The notes under the pieces are model-generated. The model ran no database searches. It had not been told where the DNA came from and was given only the letters and a program-made list of their open reading frames with translations. Positions 21,964-32,771 of a DNA stretch of 64,000 bases are shown here, one piece after another (position 1 is the first letter of the stretch; each line of letters begins with the position of its first letter). The position numbers and the translations under genes were made by a program. Source of the stretch: Bagarius yarrelli (lineage: Eukaryota; Chordata; Actinopteri; Siluriformes; Sisoridae); NCBI GenBank assembly GCA_005784505.1, contig VCAZ01000044.1:2926810-2990809 (forward strand). Reading direction: 5' to 3'.

Positions 21964-22313
21964 AAACCCTGTCAGTTACGAACCCAAACTCCCAGCTCAG
22001 TACAGAATCCACCCCACATTTCACATATTTCTACTTAAAACTTAAAAATATTCTCCCCACAGAGCCTGAGCAGACATCCAAACCCCCTCTCCCGATGGTA
22101 CTGGAAGACGGTATGGCCTATTTGGTAAAGGGGATTCTGAGGTCCCGATGTCTGTGTGGTTGGCTTGAATACTAAGTTGACTGGAAAAGATATTGTCCCC
22201 AGGAGAGATAGTGGGTCCCCAAAAAGGACATTCTCGACCTCAGCCTGCTGACAGAATTTTACGAGTCTCATCCTCACAACCCAGCGCCACACAGCAGGGG
22301 CCGCCCACCATGA
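21964..22313 (+). pseudogene. Ty3/gypsy integrase C-terminus with chromodomain
   Basis: The plus strand reads NPVSYEPKLPAQYRIHPTFH (end of integrase, GPY/F region) from 21964. A frameshift follows, then PPLPMVLEDGMAYLVKGIL and a chromodomain-like LEY*VDWKRYCPQER*WVPKK with two in-frame stops, then DILDLSLLTEFYESHPH, ending at TGA 22311-22313. Chromodomain-bearing integrases define chromoviruses; the module targets integration to marked chromatin. The minus frame 22035-22379 over the same bases is a shadow. This is the 3' end of an element whose pol upstream is missing. Confidence 0.8.
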
Positions 22314-22335
22314 CATTGGTACCCTCGGCCCCCAT

Positions 22336-22347
22336 GAAGAGGGGGGT
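22336..22347 (+). promoter_or_regulatory. Polypurine tract of gypsy element
   Basis: GAAGAGGGGGGT lies directly before the LTR start TGTCACGG at 22350, as required for plus-strand priming in LTR retrotransposons. Confidence 0.7.
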
Positions 22348-22349
22348 TC

Positions 22350-22703
22350 TGTCACGGACATACCAGGCTCCATCACCATTCATCGCTTACAATCTCCCAA
22401 ATATTAACTACTAAGCACACCTAACGCAGTCTCCCGATCTCACGCACACCACTATAAATACCTCACACAAGCACTTCGTCTGGTCTTCCATGCGGAAAAG
22501 GACTTACTCTCGCGATCACTCCTATGAAAACCCGAAGATTCCAAGTTCTCGTTTTCCCATCAGTGTTCTAAGATCTCCAGTTCTCAAAAACCTTCCTTAG
22601 TTGCTTCTAAGATCTACTCCACGCTGGGTAATCCGATCTATCTCAGCTATGGCGCTGTTTGTTAATAAAATAACAATAAACATTTCAACAAACAGATCTG
22701 ACA
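22350..22703 (+). mobile_element. Gypsy 3' LTR
   Basis: Starts TGTCACGG immediately after the polypurine tract and ends about TCTGACA at 22703, giving a TG...CA LTR of about 354 bases. It contains a TATA-like CTATAAATACC near 22452 and an AATAAAATAACAATAAAC polyadenylation-like region near 22662. The matching 5' LTR is not in this window. Confidence 0.7.
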
Positions 22704-22789
22704 CACTGACACATCAAATCCATTGAACAATTTGCCTATATATGCCAGCTAATAAGACAAATAACAAGTGACAGGAATAATGGCATTAT

Positions 22790-23270
22790 AAATAAGTGGG
22801 GCTACTTTTAATCATTAATGACAGTAAAATGTAGAGTTACTATAATTGAGCTCACTAAAGCAGTTTTCATCCGAATAGGCTCTCTCAGCCATAGCACCTC
22901 CAAAGTTTTTTTCTCTGGTGTGGGTGACAACATGGCAGCATGCGAGATGCTTTATTAGATTATAATTACTTGCCACCCTGAAGAGACACTTTCTTTGTAT
23001 TAAGCAATATGTCACAAGCCACCACAGCATAAAAATAGTTAAGATTACTGTAAAAAGTTTTATAATATGAATTCATTCTTTTTAGTGTATATTTAATTTA
23101 TTTAATCCACTTAATATTGCGGGCATCAAAGTTATTTGACATATTTGAAGATTTTTTTTAAAAAGTAACGCAGTAGTTACTTTCCCTGGTAATTTGTTAC
23201 TTTTACAATAACTCGGTTACTAACTTAATTACTGTTTGTGAGAAGGAGTTGGCAACTATAACTAATTGTG
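22790..23270 (-). mobile_element. hAT-like DNA transposon remnant
   Basis: The minus frame 22815-23030 contains FRVASNYNLIKHLACCH, which resembles the S-N---HL----H part of a BED zinc finger at the start of hAT transposases. At 23161-23265 the words AAAAAGTAACGCAGTAGTTA, TTGTTACTTTTACAATAAC and CTATAACTAATTGTG match terminal regions of a common fish hAT family. Catalytic domain is missing. Confidence 0.5.
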
Positions 23271-25670
23271 TTTTTTACTGTGTTGCATATGTATGTAATG
23301 CACTTCATGCAGATGTACTGTGTTTTTCTGTTTGTTGTAGGTCCCCACATGCTGTGGTGTATTTCTTTTGTTTTTACAAACCTAAAATGAAGAAAATACT
23401 TAGATTAGAATTTTGTGTAATCACCTCTCTTTTCTGTCACGTAGGGTTTTTGTTTGGCATCTGTAGCCAATCACCTGGTTATCCTTGTTGTCACTCCCCC
23501 TTTTGTGGCATTATAATAATAATAATTATAATTATAATAATAATTAGATTTTTTTTATTTTTGAAGGTACTGGCCATAGATTCTCTGATCCATATGCAGT
23601 GTACTCATAAACACCACATTTCTGTCATTATTTGGCACCTGGGACCTATTAGCCATGTACTAAATCTTAGAGAAGTTAACAGGACTGTTCTTAGTAGTCA
23701 GCATCTAAGGTTACTACTATTGACATTTTCCTCTTTAAAATGTATTTTATTGTTGAAGTGTTGTACTTCTTACATTATAGGACATGGCTAGGCACCTTTC
23801 TGTCATCCATGGCGAAGGACTCGGGACTGATTACATAAACTGCATAACCTAAAAAAGGACCTGTTTAATGTAATTCACATTTTTTATCCTTAGCACATAG
23901 GTGATGCAAGAATGTCTTCCAAAAGGCTGTCCTGACATGCTTATTGTGTTTTTCAAAAAAGTAAAAATAATCAGTTGGGTTTTAGCATATTTCTAAAGGC
24001 ATCATTAATGAAAGCTTGGAAATCAGAAAATTTTTTGGCCAAACCAAAATGAGAGAAAGTTGTGGTCAGATGTGAATAGGGTGTGACCAGAACCTAGGGA
24101 GCATCTATCCAATGCTGTCACTGCCAAAAAAGGAATCAGTGGTATTCTAAATATTTTAACCAGAATGGAGAGAAAGACAATGTTTTAGGCTGTAGTGTTC
24201 CTTCCTGGCCTGAGCAAAGCCTGTTAAAGAAAATTTATCTGTCAACCATGGGCTGTTGATTTTTAAACATTGAATACTGCATCAATAGACCTTCAGATCA
24301 AGATCCATTGCTGTCAGATTTTTCTGGAAAAGTGTGTTGTGGTTTAGCAGGTATTGAAACTTGTTGGTTACCAGATTAGGCTAGTAAGATGGCAGGCTAA
24401 CTTGGCAAAGAGCTGATAAATTTGTATTTATAAGATTTTGTAAGCTTTTGTTAACTAGTGATGTTAGCTGGTTAACTGTTGTTATATATATAATATAAAA
24501 AATATAAATATATATATTTAACAATATTAAAGTCTGTATTATATTTAAATGTAAACATGTTGTATATATATTTTTTCCTGAATGCTATAGTGTTCATTTT
24601 AAGTTTTACTGTTTAGTTCATAATTTATGGCATTTTAGCAAACTATTCTCATCTGAGCAAAACCACTATTGTTCATGCTTAATAGAGCTATGGGACTGTT
24701 ATAGTTTAATAAGGCTTACTAACTGGCAAGGTCCTTTGTGCTAATCAGCAGGGTGTAAGGGTCTTTCCCTTGGCACAGCAGTGCTCATGCATGAGAGACC
24801 TTGTGTTGGGTTACATAGCCTCTAGCATGCTAACAGCACTAAGTAGTAGTTTTTCGCTTGTTATGCCACCTACATAATCCCAACGGTCAAGCAGAAGATA
24901 AGCTTTATTTCAACCTAATTTACTAACTGCTGAGGCAAGAGATGCCTTATTATGCCTAACAAGATACAGAACAAGCTTATATACACTGTGAGCTGCTTTT
25001 CCAGACACATATATTGGGCTTTTAAAAGTAACTGGCAAACATTCAAAAACCTGTTCTTTTTAATTCATAGGTAATACATCACAGAAATTTAATTTATTGG
25101 GAAAAAGCTGCATAGAAAGAAGGATGCAGAGAAAGTATCATTAGTATGCCCCTGTTTTGCATAAAATGCTAAGTATTGCTTAGTATTTAGTAATAGTATA
25201 CTCCTAATATGTCCATATATATTACCTGTAAGGGAAAGAAGTCTTTCTCCTATTCTTTGGGCATGTAGAAAGCAGCTTATTTTATGAGGAAAACTGAATA
25301 CTCCAACTGGGCAGAACACAAGGACTTATGAACCAGAGTTTTGGATCATCTGTAAGTGTTTGTGTAGTCATACTTTTTTTTAGCCCTATCTGTTTTTTCC
25401 CTACATTTTTTTCTCTCATTGCTCTTCATCTTTATCTGTTACTTGACAACCACTATCATGCTCTTGTTATATGAGGAAAATAACAACGCACGCTAACAAT
25501 AAACCTGGAAAACACAGTACAATCATACAGACAGCAATCTGCACATGGCTTTAATATAGTGCCTACTTTTTAGCATAGTTGGATGTATTTTTTTTAAGCG
25601 CCTTAAGGTGTAATAATATCACTGTATACACATACACTTCAAAAGGATCCAACTACACTGCACTCTCTAA
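23271..25670. other. Mostly unassigned sequence
   Basis: A 180-codon plus frame (23249-23791) is the longest uninterrupted frame here, but it contains a run of isoleucines encoded by an ATA/ATT microsatellite (about 23512-23546) and no domain, so I treat it as chance. The rest is AT-rich without recognised repeats. Confidence 0.5.
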
Positions 25671-25678
25671 TCAGAAAT

Positions 25679-26560
25679 TTGCATAACTACTCCAAAGTGA
25701 AAGCTGTGGCCGATTGGCACTTACCTTGGACCGTCAAGGACCTTCAACTATTCCTGGGGTTTGCAAACTTCTACTGTCAATTCATTCGCAACAACAGCAT
25801 GACACCAGCCCTTATCACAGCTCTACTCAAGGGTAAACCCTTAAAGCTCCACTGGACTGGGACAGCTACCAAAGCCTTCACCCAGCTCAAAGCCAAGTTC
25901 ACCACAGCTCACATACTGCAACATCGTGACCCTGTGCTGCCATTCATAGTGTCGCCGTACTATCACAAAGACATGGCAACCCCTCTAAACTTCATCGCTG
26001 TGCTTTCTTCTCACGTAAGCTTACCCTAGCAGAACAGAATTACTGAGCTACTGGCCTTAAAATTACAGAGCTACTGGCCATGAAAGATGCCCTGACAGAG
26101 TGGAGACACTGGCTGGAGGGGAACACCCACTAATTTCTGTTGATCACAGATCACAAAAATCTGGAGTATCTAAAGTCTTCCAGAATTATGGTATACCTGA
26201 AGATATTGTCTCAGACCAAGGCCCTCAATTCACGTCCCGCTTGTGGTCCAAATCCTGCAAATGACTGGACATCAATGTCAGTCTCACTTCTGGGTACCGC
26301 CTGCAATAAATGGACAAGTGGAGAAGTTAAACAAACAGCTTGAGATCTTACTATACCCACGAGCAAGAACCATGGAGCAAATACATTTTCTTGGCCAAAT
26401 ACACCCAGAAATCTTTTAATCACTCCTCTACTGGTCTCACTTCTTTCCAGTGTGCCCTGGGGTACAAACCCCCATGTTCCCATGGTCAGGGGAACTATCG
26501 AATGTGCCTGTGGTGAAAGATTGGATGAGGCGTAGTGCTTAAGTCTGGGAAACTGTTCAT
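25679..26560 (+). pseudogene. Ty3/gypsy pol remnant (RT end, RNase H, integrase)
   Basis: The plus frame 25679-26029 reads LQLFLGFANFYCQFIRN and LLKGKPLKLHWTG, the thumb/connection region of gypsy RT. RNase H follows (ELLAMKDALTEWRHWLEG, then LITDHKNLEYLKS at about 26136-26178). Immediately after, the sequence becomes integrase core: VYLKILSQTKALNSRP corresponds to the G-P-DIVSDRGPQF block, then NHSSTGLTSFQCALGYKPP near 26415. Thus the H2C2 zinc finger and first part of the integrase core are missing by deletion at about 26178. A small duplication of the GAGCTACTGGCC segment lies at 26045-26080. Confidence 0.8.
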
Positions 26561-29140
26561 GTTTTCTCCAGACTCCTGTGTCTCCTGTCTAATGATGCAC
26601 TTATTCTTCTAGACTACAACAAGGAGAGAGAAGAAGATACAATCTTGCTGAATAAAAAAACATTTCCAAGGTTCCTGACAACAATCTGGTAGACAAGACA
26701 TTTTACATAGTCTGATTGCATATAATCTGATTTATTTATTTTTATTATTTATTTTTTGATTATTATATTCTGCTAAAACTTGCAGCTACACATTATGTTT
26801 GAGATACTTTGTCATTATAAAATGGCTTATACATTCTGTTGGTAAAAAAAGACATTACTGTTCTTTTTAGGATGATACAGCCCTTTATTTAAACATAAAC
26901 ACTAAATGGAAGAGTATTGTCAGAGGCGAATCAAGATGAAGTTGGGTCCCCAGGCAAAATTAATTAATTAATGTTGTTAATATATTGTCTATATTTATAC
27001 AACATACAAAAAGCAGTCAAAACAAATAATAGAACATAAAATGCCTCTTTTTTTTATTAGGTGTTTATTCTTTAACAAAATATCAATCTTTATTTTTATG
27101 GCAGAATAGACAATACTGTATAATAGAATCTTGAAGATACATATTCAAATTGTTTGTCATATTATGCCTAAATCAATCCATCACTTACCGCTGTCATGTT
27201 TGTTCTTTTCCTCCCCTTTGGCTTCTGGCTACCAGATGTATGACTTCTTTAAATTAATAATTAAATACTTTTAAACCAACAATGCTGTTGTAATTAACAC
27301 TATTTTTGTTACTATATTTGTGGGGAAAAAAAATGTCACATTCTCTTACTTGAAACTGCCCTTTTTTGACTGAAACAGAAAACTTCTGATAATTTTTTTT
27401 ATTGTTTTCCTTTTTGTTACACTGCTGATGGCAAGACTAAAAAACACTAGAACTGAACTCAGTCAAAATAATCATTTGGCATGGACGATAATCATTTAGC
27501 ATGAATTCAAAATGCAGAATACTATTATGTATGTATTTTTTTTGCAGTGCTTTACTTTTTAGCTTTAATCTTACTCAACATTATACTGTTTTACAACAAG
27601 GCCGCATTAAAATGTATTTGATTAGCTGTGCTATCTTTTAACAAGCACAGCAGTTTTTGTTTATGCTTTAAATGCCTTTTAGTGTAGCAAATATTAGCCA
27701 GCCTGATCAGTAGGTTAAGTGATTGCATTGAGGGTAATGCTCCTGTTTTTGTCTAAGATGATTATTGGGCCTTTATTTTGATTAGCAAAGATTTTATTGA
27801 TCACTGTTGCTAGAACTACTACATCAGAGCAGCAAAATCCCCAGTGATGAATTAACAGTGACTAGGTGTAGAAGTTCCACACTAAAGAATTTGCTTTGTA
27901 GGCAGACTTTTCACCTTGCAGTACACCTTGCTGCTGGACTTTTACTGCACCAGTGAATAGCCTAATAAGAAATTATTTATTTATTTAGAATAAAATGTAT
28001 TTATGATGGTGTGTTTGTGCAATGCTATTTTATTAAAGACCAAAAGAAAAGCTCCTCTAAAGTCTGTGATATTTAGATAAAGTATTTGATTTCAAATGAA
28101 GCTTTTTTTATACAGATTAGGATAATCAGGACAGCAACAAATACCTTTCTATTTAGGTTTCTATATAGAACTTAAAATCACTTGAATTTAATTTAATTAA
28201 AACAGTTTTTAGGGGTTCTTTGGAAAAATTAACCAATGAGATTACAACACCTAGGGCACAAAGTCTACCAAATTAATATAAAATATAGCTTGTATTATAA
28301 ATGAGGACCAGGTGTGTCTCGTTAAAACCAGGCCTAGTTTCAAAGCCACATAAACACACACACATCTCAAATATTCACAATACATAAGCGGATTTAAAGT
28401 GTGCCATCACATAAGTTTGCAATGACAGACATTGCATCTGTCTAGTACATAGTGAGTGCCTTGTATATTCAGATTTGGAGTGTGTTTGTGTGCCCTTCTA
28501 TTTCTAAGTCTAAACAGCCAATCAGAAAGAAAGACTCACAGCTCTCCAGCTGCTGTTCTGTTGAAACGAATCTTACACTCCCTGGCTTGATTGGAGGTGC
28601 CAATTTGACCTGCTTCTGGCTTAGATCCATATGTTTCTGCTGAAATCCAAAACTAAAAATATCCTTTTAATTTATCATGGAGAACAAATGTGTTGTGTAT
28701 TTGTGAAGTGCACATCAAAAGTGACATTTATAACAAGTGCTCAGCATAAGTGAAATGTATTCGCATGACTTGCTTTTGAAAAGTAACAATGTTATTTTTT
28801 ACTTTTAAAGCAAAGACAATCGATATATATCTTCCTAGGATACACTATTCCATCTCTTTATGAAGAGAGAAATGACTGACCTCTTAAACATATCTGAATT
28901 TGTTTACATGAGATACTTCTTTGATGACTGAGAGCAAGCTGTTTTTAATTCTCTGCTGAAACTGTTAAAAGGCTGGCAGATCATTTCCTGTGAAGGTAAA
29001 AAGCATAAAGATAAAGAGGGGAAAATAAAATCTTATATTGTTGCAGTTAAGAATAAGCTGTATGAACATAAGAAGATTGTGAGTTTGTTGGTGAAATATA
29101 AAAGTATATGATATTATATGATAAGATCATGCTTATACAG
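26561..29140. other. AT-rich stretch, nothing recognised
   Basis: No gene or mobile element is supported. The 63-codon frame at 28452-28643 shows no domain. The part around 28490-28620 is of more balanced composition than its flanks but I cannot assign it. Confidence 0.5.
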
Positions 29141-29306
29141 TATTAAATGCCATGCAGGGGTTCACTTGACAACCACAAAATTAAATGTATTTTATAGCAA
29201 TTTTATGTGATAGACCAACACAAAGTAGCACATAATTGTAAAGTGAAACAAAAATTATATACGTTTTTTTTTAATTTGAAGCAAATAAAAATTTGTAAAG
29301 TGTGTC

Positions 29307-29424
29307 GAGCATTTCTATATAGCTCCCCTGTATTCTGATACCCCTTAATAAAAATTCAGAGCGTTGAGCATTTCTATTTAGCTCCCCTGTATTCTGATAC
29401 CCCTTAATAAAAATTCAGAGCAAT
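29307..29424. repeat. 59-bp tandem duplication inside Tc1 end
   Basis: GAGCATTTCTATATAGCTCC at 29307 recurs as GAGCATTTCTATTTAGCTCC at 29366, and the rest of the 59 bases (CTGATACCCCTTAATAAAAA) is almost identical, so the duplication is fairly young. Confidence 0.85.
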
Positions 29425-29793
29425 AAATTGCCTTCAGAAGTCGCCTAATTAGTTAATAGAGTCCACCTGTGTGTAATTTCGTTTTAGTATAAATACACCT
29501 GTTCTGTAAAGGCCTCAGTAGTTTGTTAGAGAACACAAGTGAACAAACAGCATCATAAAGACCAAGGAACTCACCAGACAGGTCAGTGATAAAGTTGTGG
29601 AGAAGTTCAAAGCACTGTTAGGTTATAAAAAATTTCCCAAGCTGTAAACATCTTAAGGAGCACTGTTCAATCCACCATCCAAAAATGAAGAAGAAAGCCG
29701 TTGTTAAAAGAAAGACATAATAAGTCCTGTTTGCAGTTACAAGCCATGTAGGGGACACAGCAAACATGTGGAAGAATGTGCTCTGGTCAGGTG

Positions 29794-30360
29794 TAGGAAA
29801 TCTTAATACAAACATCAATTAAGTAATTAAAAGTACATTAAACTGAGTCATCCAGTTCGAGTGAGCTTTAACACATCTTCTTCATCGTCACCATCAGTGA
29901 GTTCTGGGTCATAGTCAGTGTGTGTTGGGTCTAAAGGGAATTCATCGAAGAAAGTTGGAGTCCTTCCTGAGTTTTCTATGCAGTTGATTCATCACTTGGT
30001 CTCATGTCATCTTCTGTTACTTGCATCAGCATGGTGTATTCTGAGACATTTTTTAAGATCATGTTTTATGGATTGAGGACCATAATTGGTCAACATGAAA
30101 TGTACATTAGGATATTTACTAAGTGTTATGAAATCATTATCACTATTTGCGTCTGTTACCCATGATCTCAACCCTTTTTACAAACAATATGTCAATATCA
30201 ATCTGAAAAACTCCCAGAGACTTGGTTTCAGACGTGGAATCTGGGGTACTAGGAATTGTCGTGGAAATTTCCTTAAGACAATAAAGTGAGTTGAGAACAG
30301 ACTTACTGACAAATGTTATAATCAAAGAGAACAGCGTTTTCACTGGAAATCCAATAGTGC
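29794..30360 (-). pseudogene. Unrecognised coding-like segment within Tc1
   Basis: The minus strand is not Tc1. It reads in one frame VTDANSDNDFITLSKYPN and TNYGPQSIKHDLKKCLRI (about 30165-30040), then after a shift DEFPLDPTHTDYDPELTDG and DEEDVLKLTRTG followed by TGA at about 29852-29854. The frame before it, 30143-30343, has IPSTPDSTSETKSLGVFQID. The acidic end and sustained coding look suggest a protein C-terminus from another mobile element or a captured host exon. I do not recognise it. Confidence 0.4.
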
Positions 30361-30785
30361 CTATTCATGTGTTAGAATGGCCCACTCAAAGTCCAGGCTT
30401 AGACTTACTTGAAAATTGCTGTTCACAGACGCTCCCTATCCAATCTGGCTGAGCTTGAGCTTTATTTTGCAAGGAAGAATGGGCAAAGAAATTCAGTCTC
30501 TTGATGTGCAAAGCTGGTAAAGACAGAACCCAAAAGACTTACAGCTGTAATTGCAGCAAAAGATGGTTCTACTAAGTATTAACGCAGGGGGACTTAATAC
30601 AAATGCACACCACACTTTTCAGATTTGTATTTGCTTAATATTTTAAAAACCACATCATTTTTTGTTCCAGTTCACAATTATGTGCTATTACATAAAATCT
30701 CAATAAAATACATTTAAGTTGGTGGAAAAGGTGAAAAAGTTGAATGAATATGAATAGTATGAATAGGAGTATGAACATTTTTGAG

Positions 30786-31403
30786 ACCTGAGTTGCCAGA
30801 ACACCAGATCCCATGTGCCAGACTGATCAAAGTATTGTGCCCAAGTACTTTCATCCCAGACAGATTTAGAGAAAACTATGTTATCACACTTTGGTGTCTA
30901 TAAGGACAGGTTGGGAAAAATTAAATCTTAATAAAATCTAAATAAAATCTTTTATTTTTTTTTACCACAGGTAACATTTTACATACATACAAGGGTACAA
31001 TTAATTATCTATGTTTTACTATTTTTTATCTATTTTGTAACAGATTCAAGTGTAACCAAAGTAAACCACTGTCATTAAACCATTTGAGTTATAAATTGTG
31101 TATTAACTAGTCTTTTCTCAACCTTAACATTGACCTTAACAGCAATATAATATAATCACTTAATAGCAACGCTCTCCCACATATTTAGCTGTTATAACTG
31201 CACTTATTTCCGTCGTTGGTATAAGTGGCAGTTGGTGGTAATAGACAAGAAATGTACAGTTTTATACCATTGTGCTGATAACGTTTCTTTAGTCTTATAT
31301 TGTATTGCTTTAGTTAGCACATCAGGAACACCAAATGGCCCTTTTATTACTCATCGTATATTTGGGGTAGGAAAGCAGAGGTCTGATCATTTTCAGCCTT
31401 ACA
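30786..31403. other. AT-rich stretch; end may be a truncated LTR
   Basis: No gene is seen. The last 65 bases (31339-31403) are near-identical to 33907-33971 and are interpreted as the start of a 3' LTR on the minus strand (see next entries). Confidence 0.45.
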
Positions 31404-31414
31404 AATCCCCCCTT
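31404..31414 (-). promoter_or_regulatory. Putative polypurine tract
   Basis: Minus strand AAGGGGGGATT ends exactly where the LTR-start word TGTAAGGCTG begins. Confidence 0.55.
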
Positions 31415-31526
31415 GGCACCTTTGGCCACACCTAAAAAGGGCAAAGGGTGACATAGTCCATAGAAACATGCTTTCTGTTGAGTGCATCCTCAGACTTGAA
31501 GTTGCAGTCGGTTAGTCTCTGTTTTC

Positions 31527-31706
31527 CTTTCAGCCCTCCGCACACGCAGGTACCAAAGGTGGTAGTTCAGTAGACACTTGGACCTCTTTCAAAGGCAGGA
31601 CACAGGATGCAATCTTGTGCAACATGGATCCTGTATTTTTTAAAGAGCATATGGCATTGGTCACTACACAGAGGTTTGACGTGGTCAGGTTGAATTTGTC
31701 TCTGGC
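31527..31706 (-). pseudogene. Open stretch near 3' end of LTR element
   Basis: A minus frame of about 59 codons ends at TGA 31527-31529 with LPPLVPACAEG and contains FNLTTSNLCVVTNAICS. It lies about 115 bases before the polypurine tract, where env or the last pol codons would be expected. No family assignment. Confidence 0.3.
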
Positions 31707-32756
31707 AAAAAGCCCTTAAATTAATGTACTTAAAAAATGGTCAAGTTAAGAACAAAAGATGATCCGAAAAGCTCTTGCACTGTTTTTGGAAACATTCAAA
31801 TAAATTGCATTATAATAAAACCAACAATTATTGATTTAAACAATAATAGCAAATAGTATCAGCAAAATATTCAGTGTAACCAAATACAGATATTTAATTG
31901 TCCAAAGACAACAATAGTTTAAGCCAAAATGGACAACAGTGATCAAATTAGCTTCAGAAATGTTTCAAAATCATACATAGGTAAATACATATTTTATACT
32001 TAAGCATAAGTAAAAAATACTAATTTATATTTGGAACTTGGTAAGATGAATTAGCTAAACCTAAAAAAATAAAAGAAAACAAACAACAATAATGGGATGA
32101 ATTCCACTATTATGGTTATGAACAGTCTTAAAAACATTTTATGCATACAGTACATTATTACATTAGGCGGTATAAGACGGATGTATATTTATTGTGTGTG
32201 AAGATAAAATGATGTTATATGTGCTTGTATTTAGCTGTGGCTATGTGTCAGTGTAATCATGCTCCAAACAAAGATAAGGAAGTTTTACAATTGTGATGTG
32301 AATTTAGTCCTGTTGGAACAGGGAGCGAGCATGAGAATGTGAATACAAGTTGTGATCTGGCTCAAATTGCTTCCACATTAATATTTTTGTTAAAGACCAT
32401 GATAAAGTGTAAAGTTCAGAGGTGACTCCTGTTGTGACGAAAGCTTGTCATCATTAACACAATTGTGAAATCACACTGTGGTCACATGGCAATTCTATGC
32501 TCCTATGTATGGTTTAACTGCTAAACCATACATTGGCCCACCTCTAAGGAGACAAACAAATTCAACATAGGCACACATTGCTATGCAATTCCAGTTGTAT
32601 AATTATTCCAATTTAACACAAGACACATGGTCTAGATGCATAGTATCTACAACCTTAAACCTAAGTGTTTCTTACACTTACAGCTAAGCAGTCATGTGTT
32701 TCTAAAGGAATAAATTTAACTAGTTTATGTGTAACAACTAATTTAAAGTCAAGATC

Positions 32757-32771
32757 ATGTCGGGGTCACCA
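32757..32771 (-). other. Putative primer-binding site
   Basis: Minus strand TGGTGACCCCGACAT follows the putative LTR end. TGG start complements the CCA end of a tRNA. I did not identify which tRNA. Confidence 0.4.

Larger units (their letters stand above)
29150..30785 (+). mobile_element. Tc1-like transposon, interrupted
   Basis: The left terminal region has TTTTATGTGATAGACCAACA and CAAAGTAGCACATAATTGT from about 29200. The right has AATGCACACCACACTTTTCA and CACAATTATGTGCTATTAC, ending near 30785. The N-terminal transposase part follows at 29545-29690 (KELTRQVSDKVVEKFKALL) and then meets a stop. Later words GACACAGCAAACATGTGGAAG (29754) and AATGGCCCACTCAAAGTCCA (30377) are family-typical. 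Between about 29794 and 30360 an unrelated segment replaces the middle of the transposase, so both an insertion and a loss occurred. Confidence 0.75.

Noticed and set aside
22035..22379. 114-codon minus-strand frame
   Set aside because: The plus strand over the same bases codes for a gypsy chromodomain, which explains the open antisense.
23249..23791. 180-codon plus-strand frame as a possible small gene
   Set aside because: It includes an isoleucine run coded by a microsatellite, has no domain or signal I recognise, and lies in AT-rich non-conserved-looking sequence.
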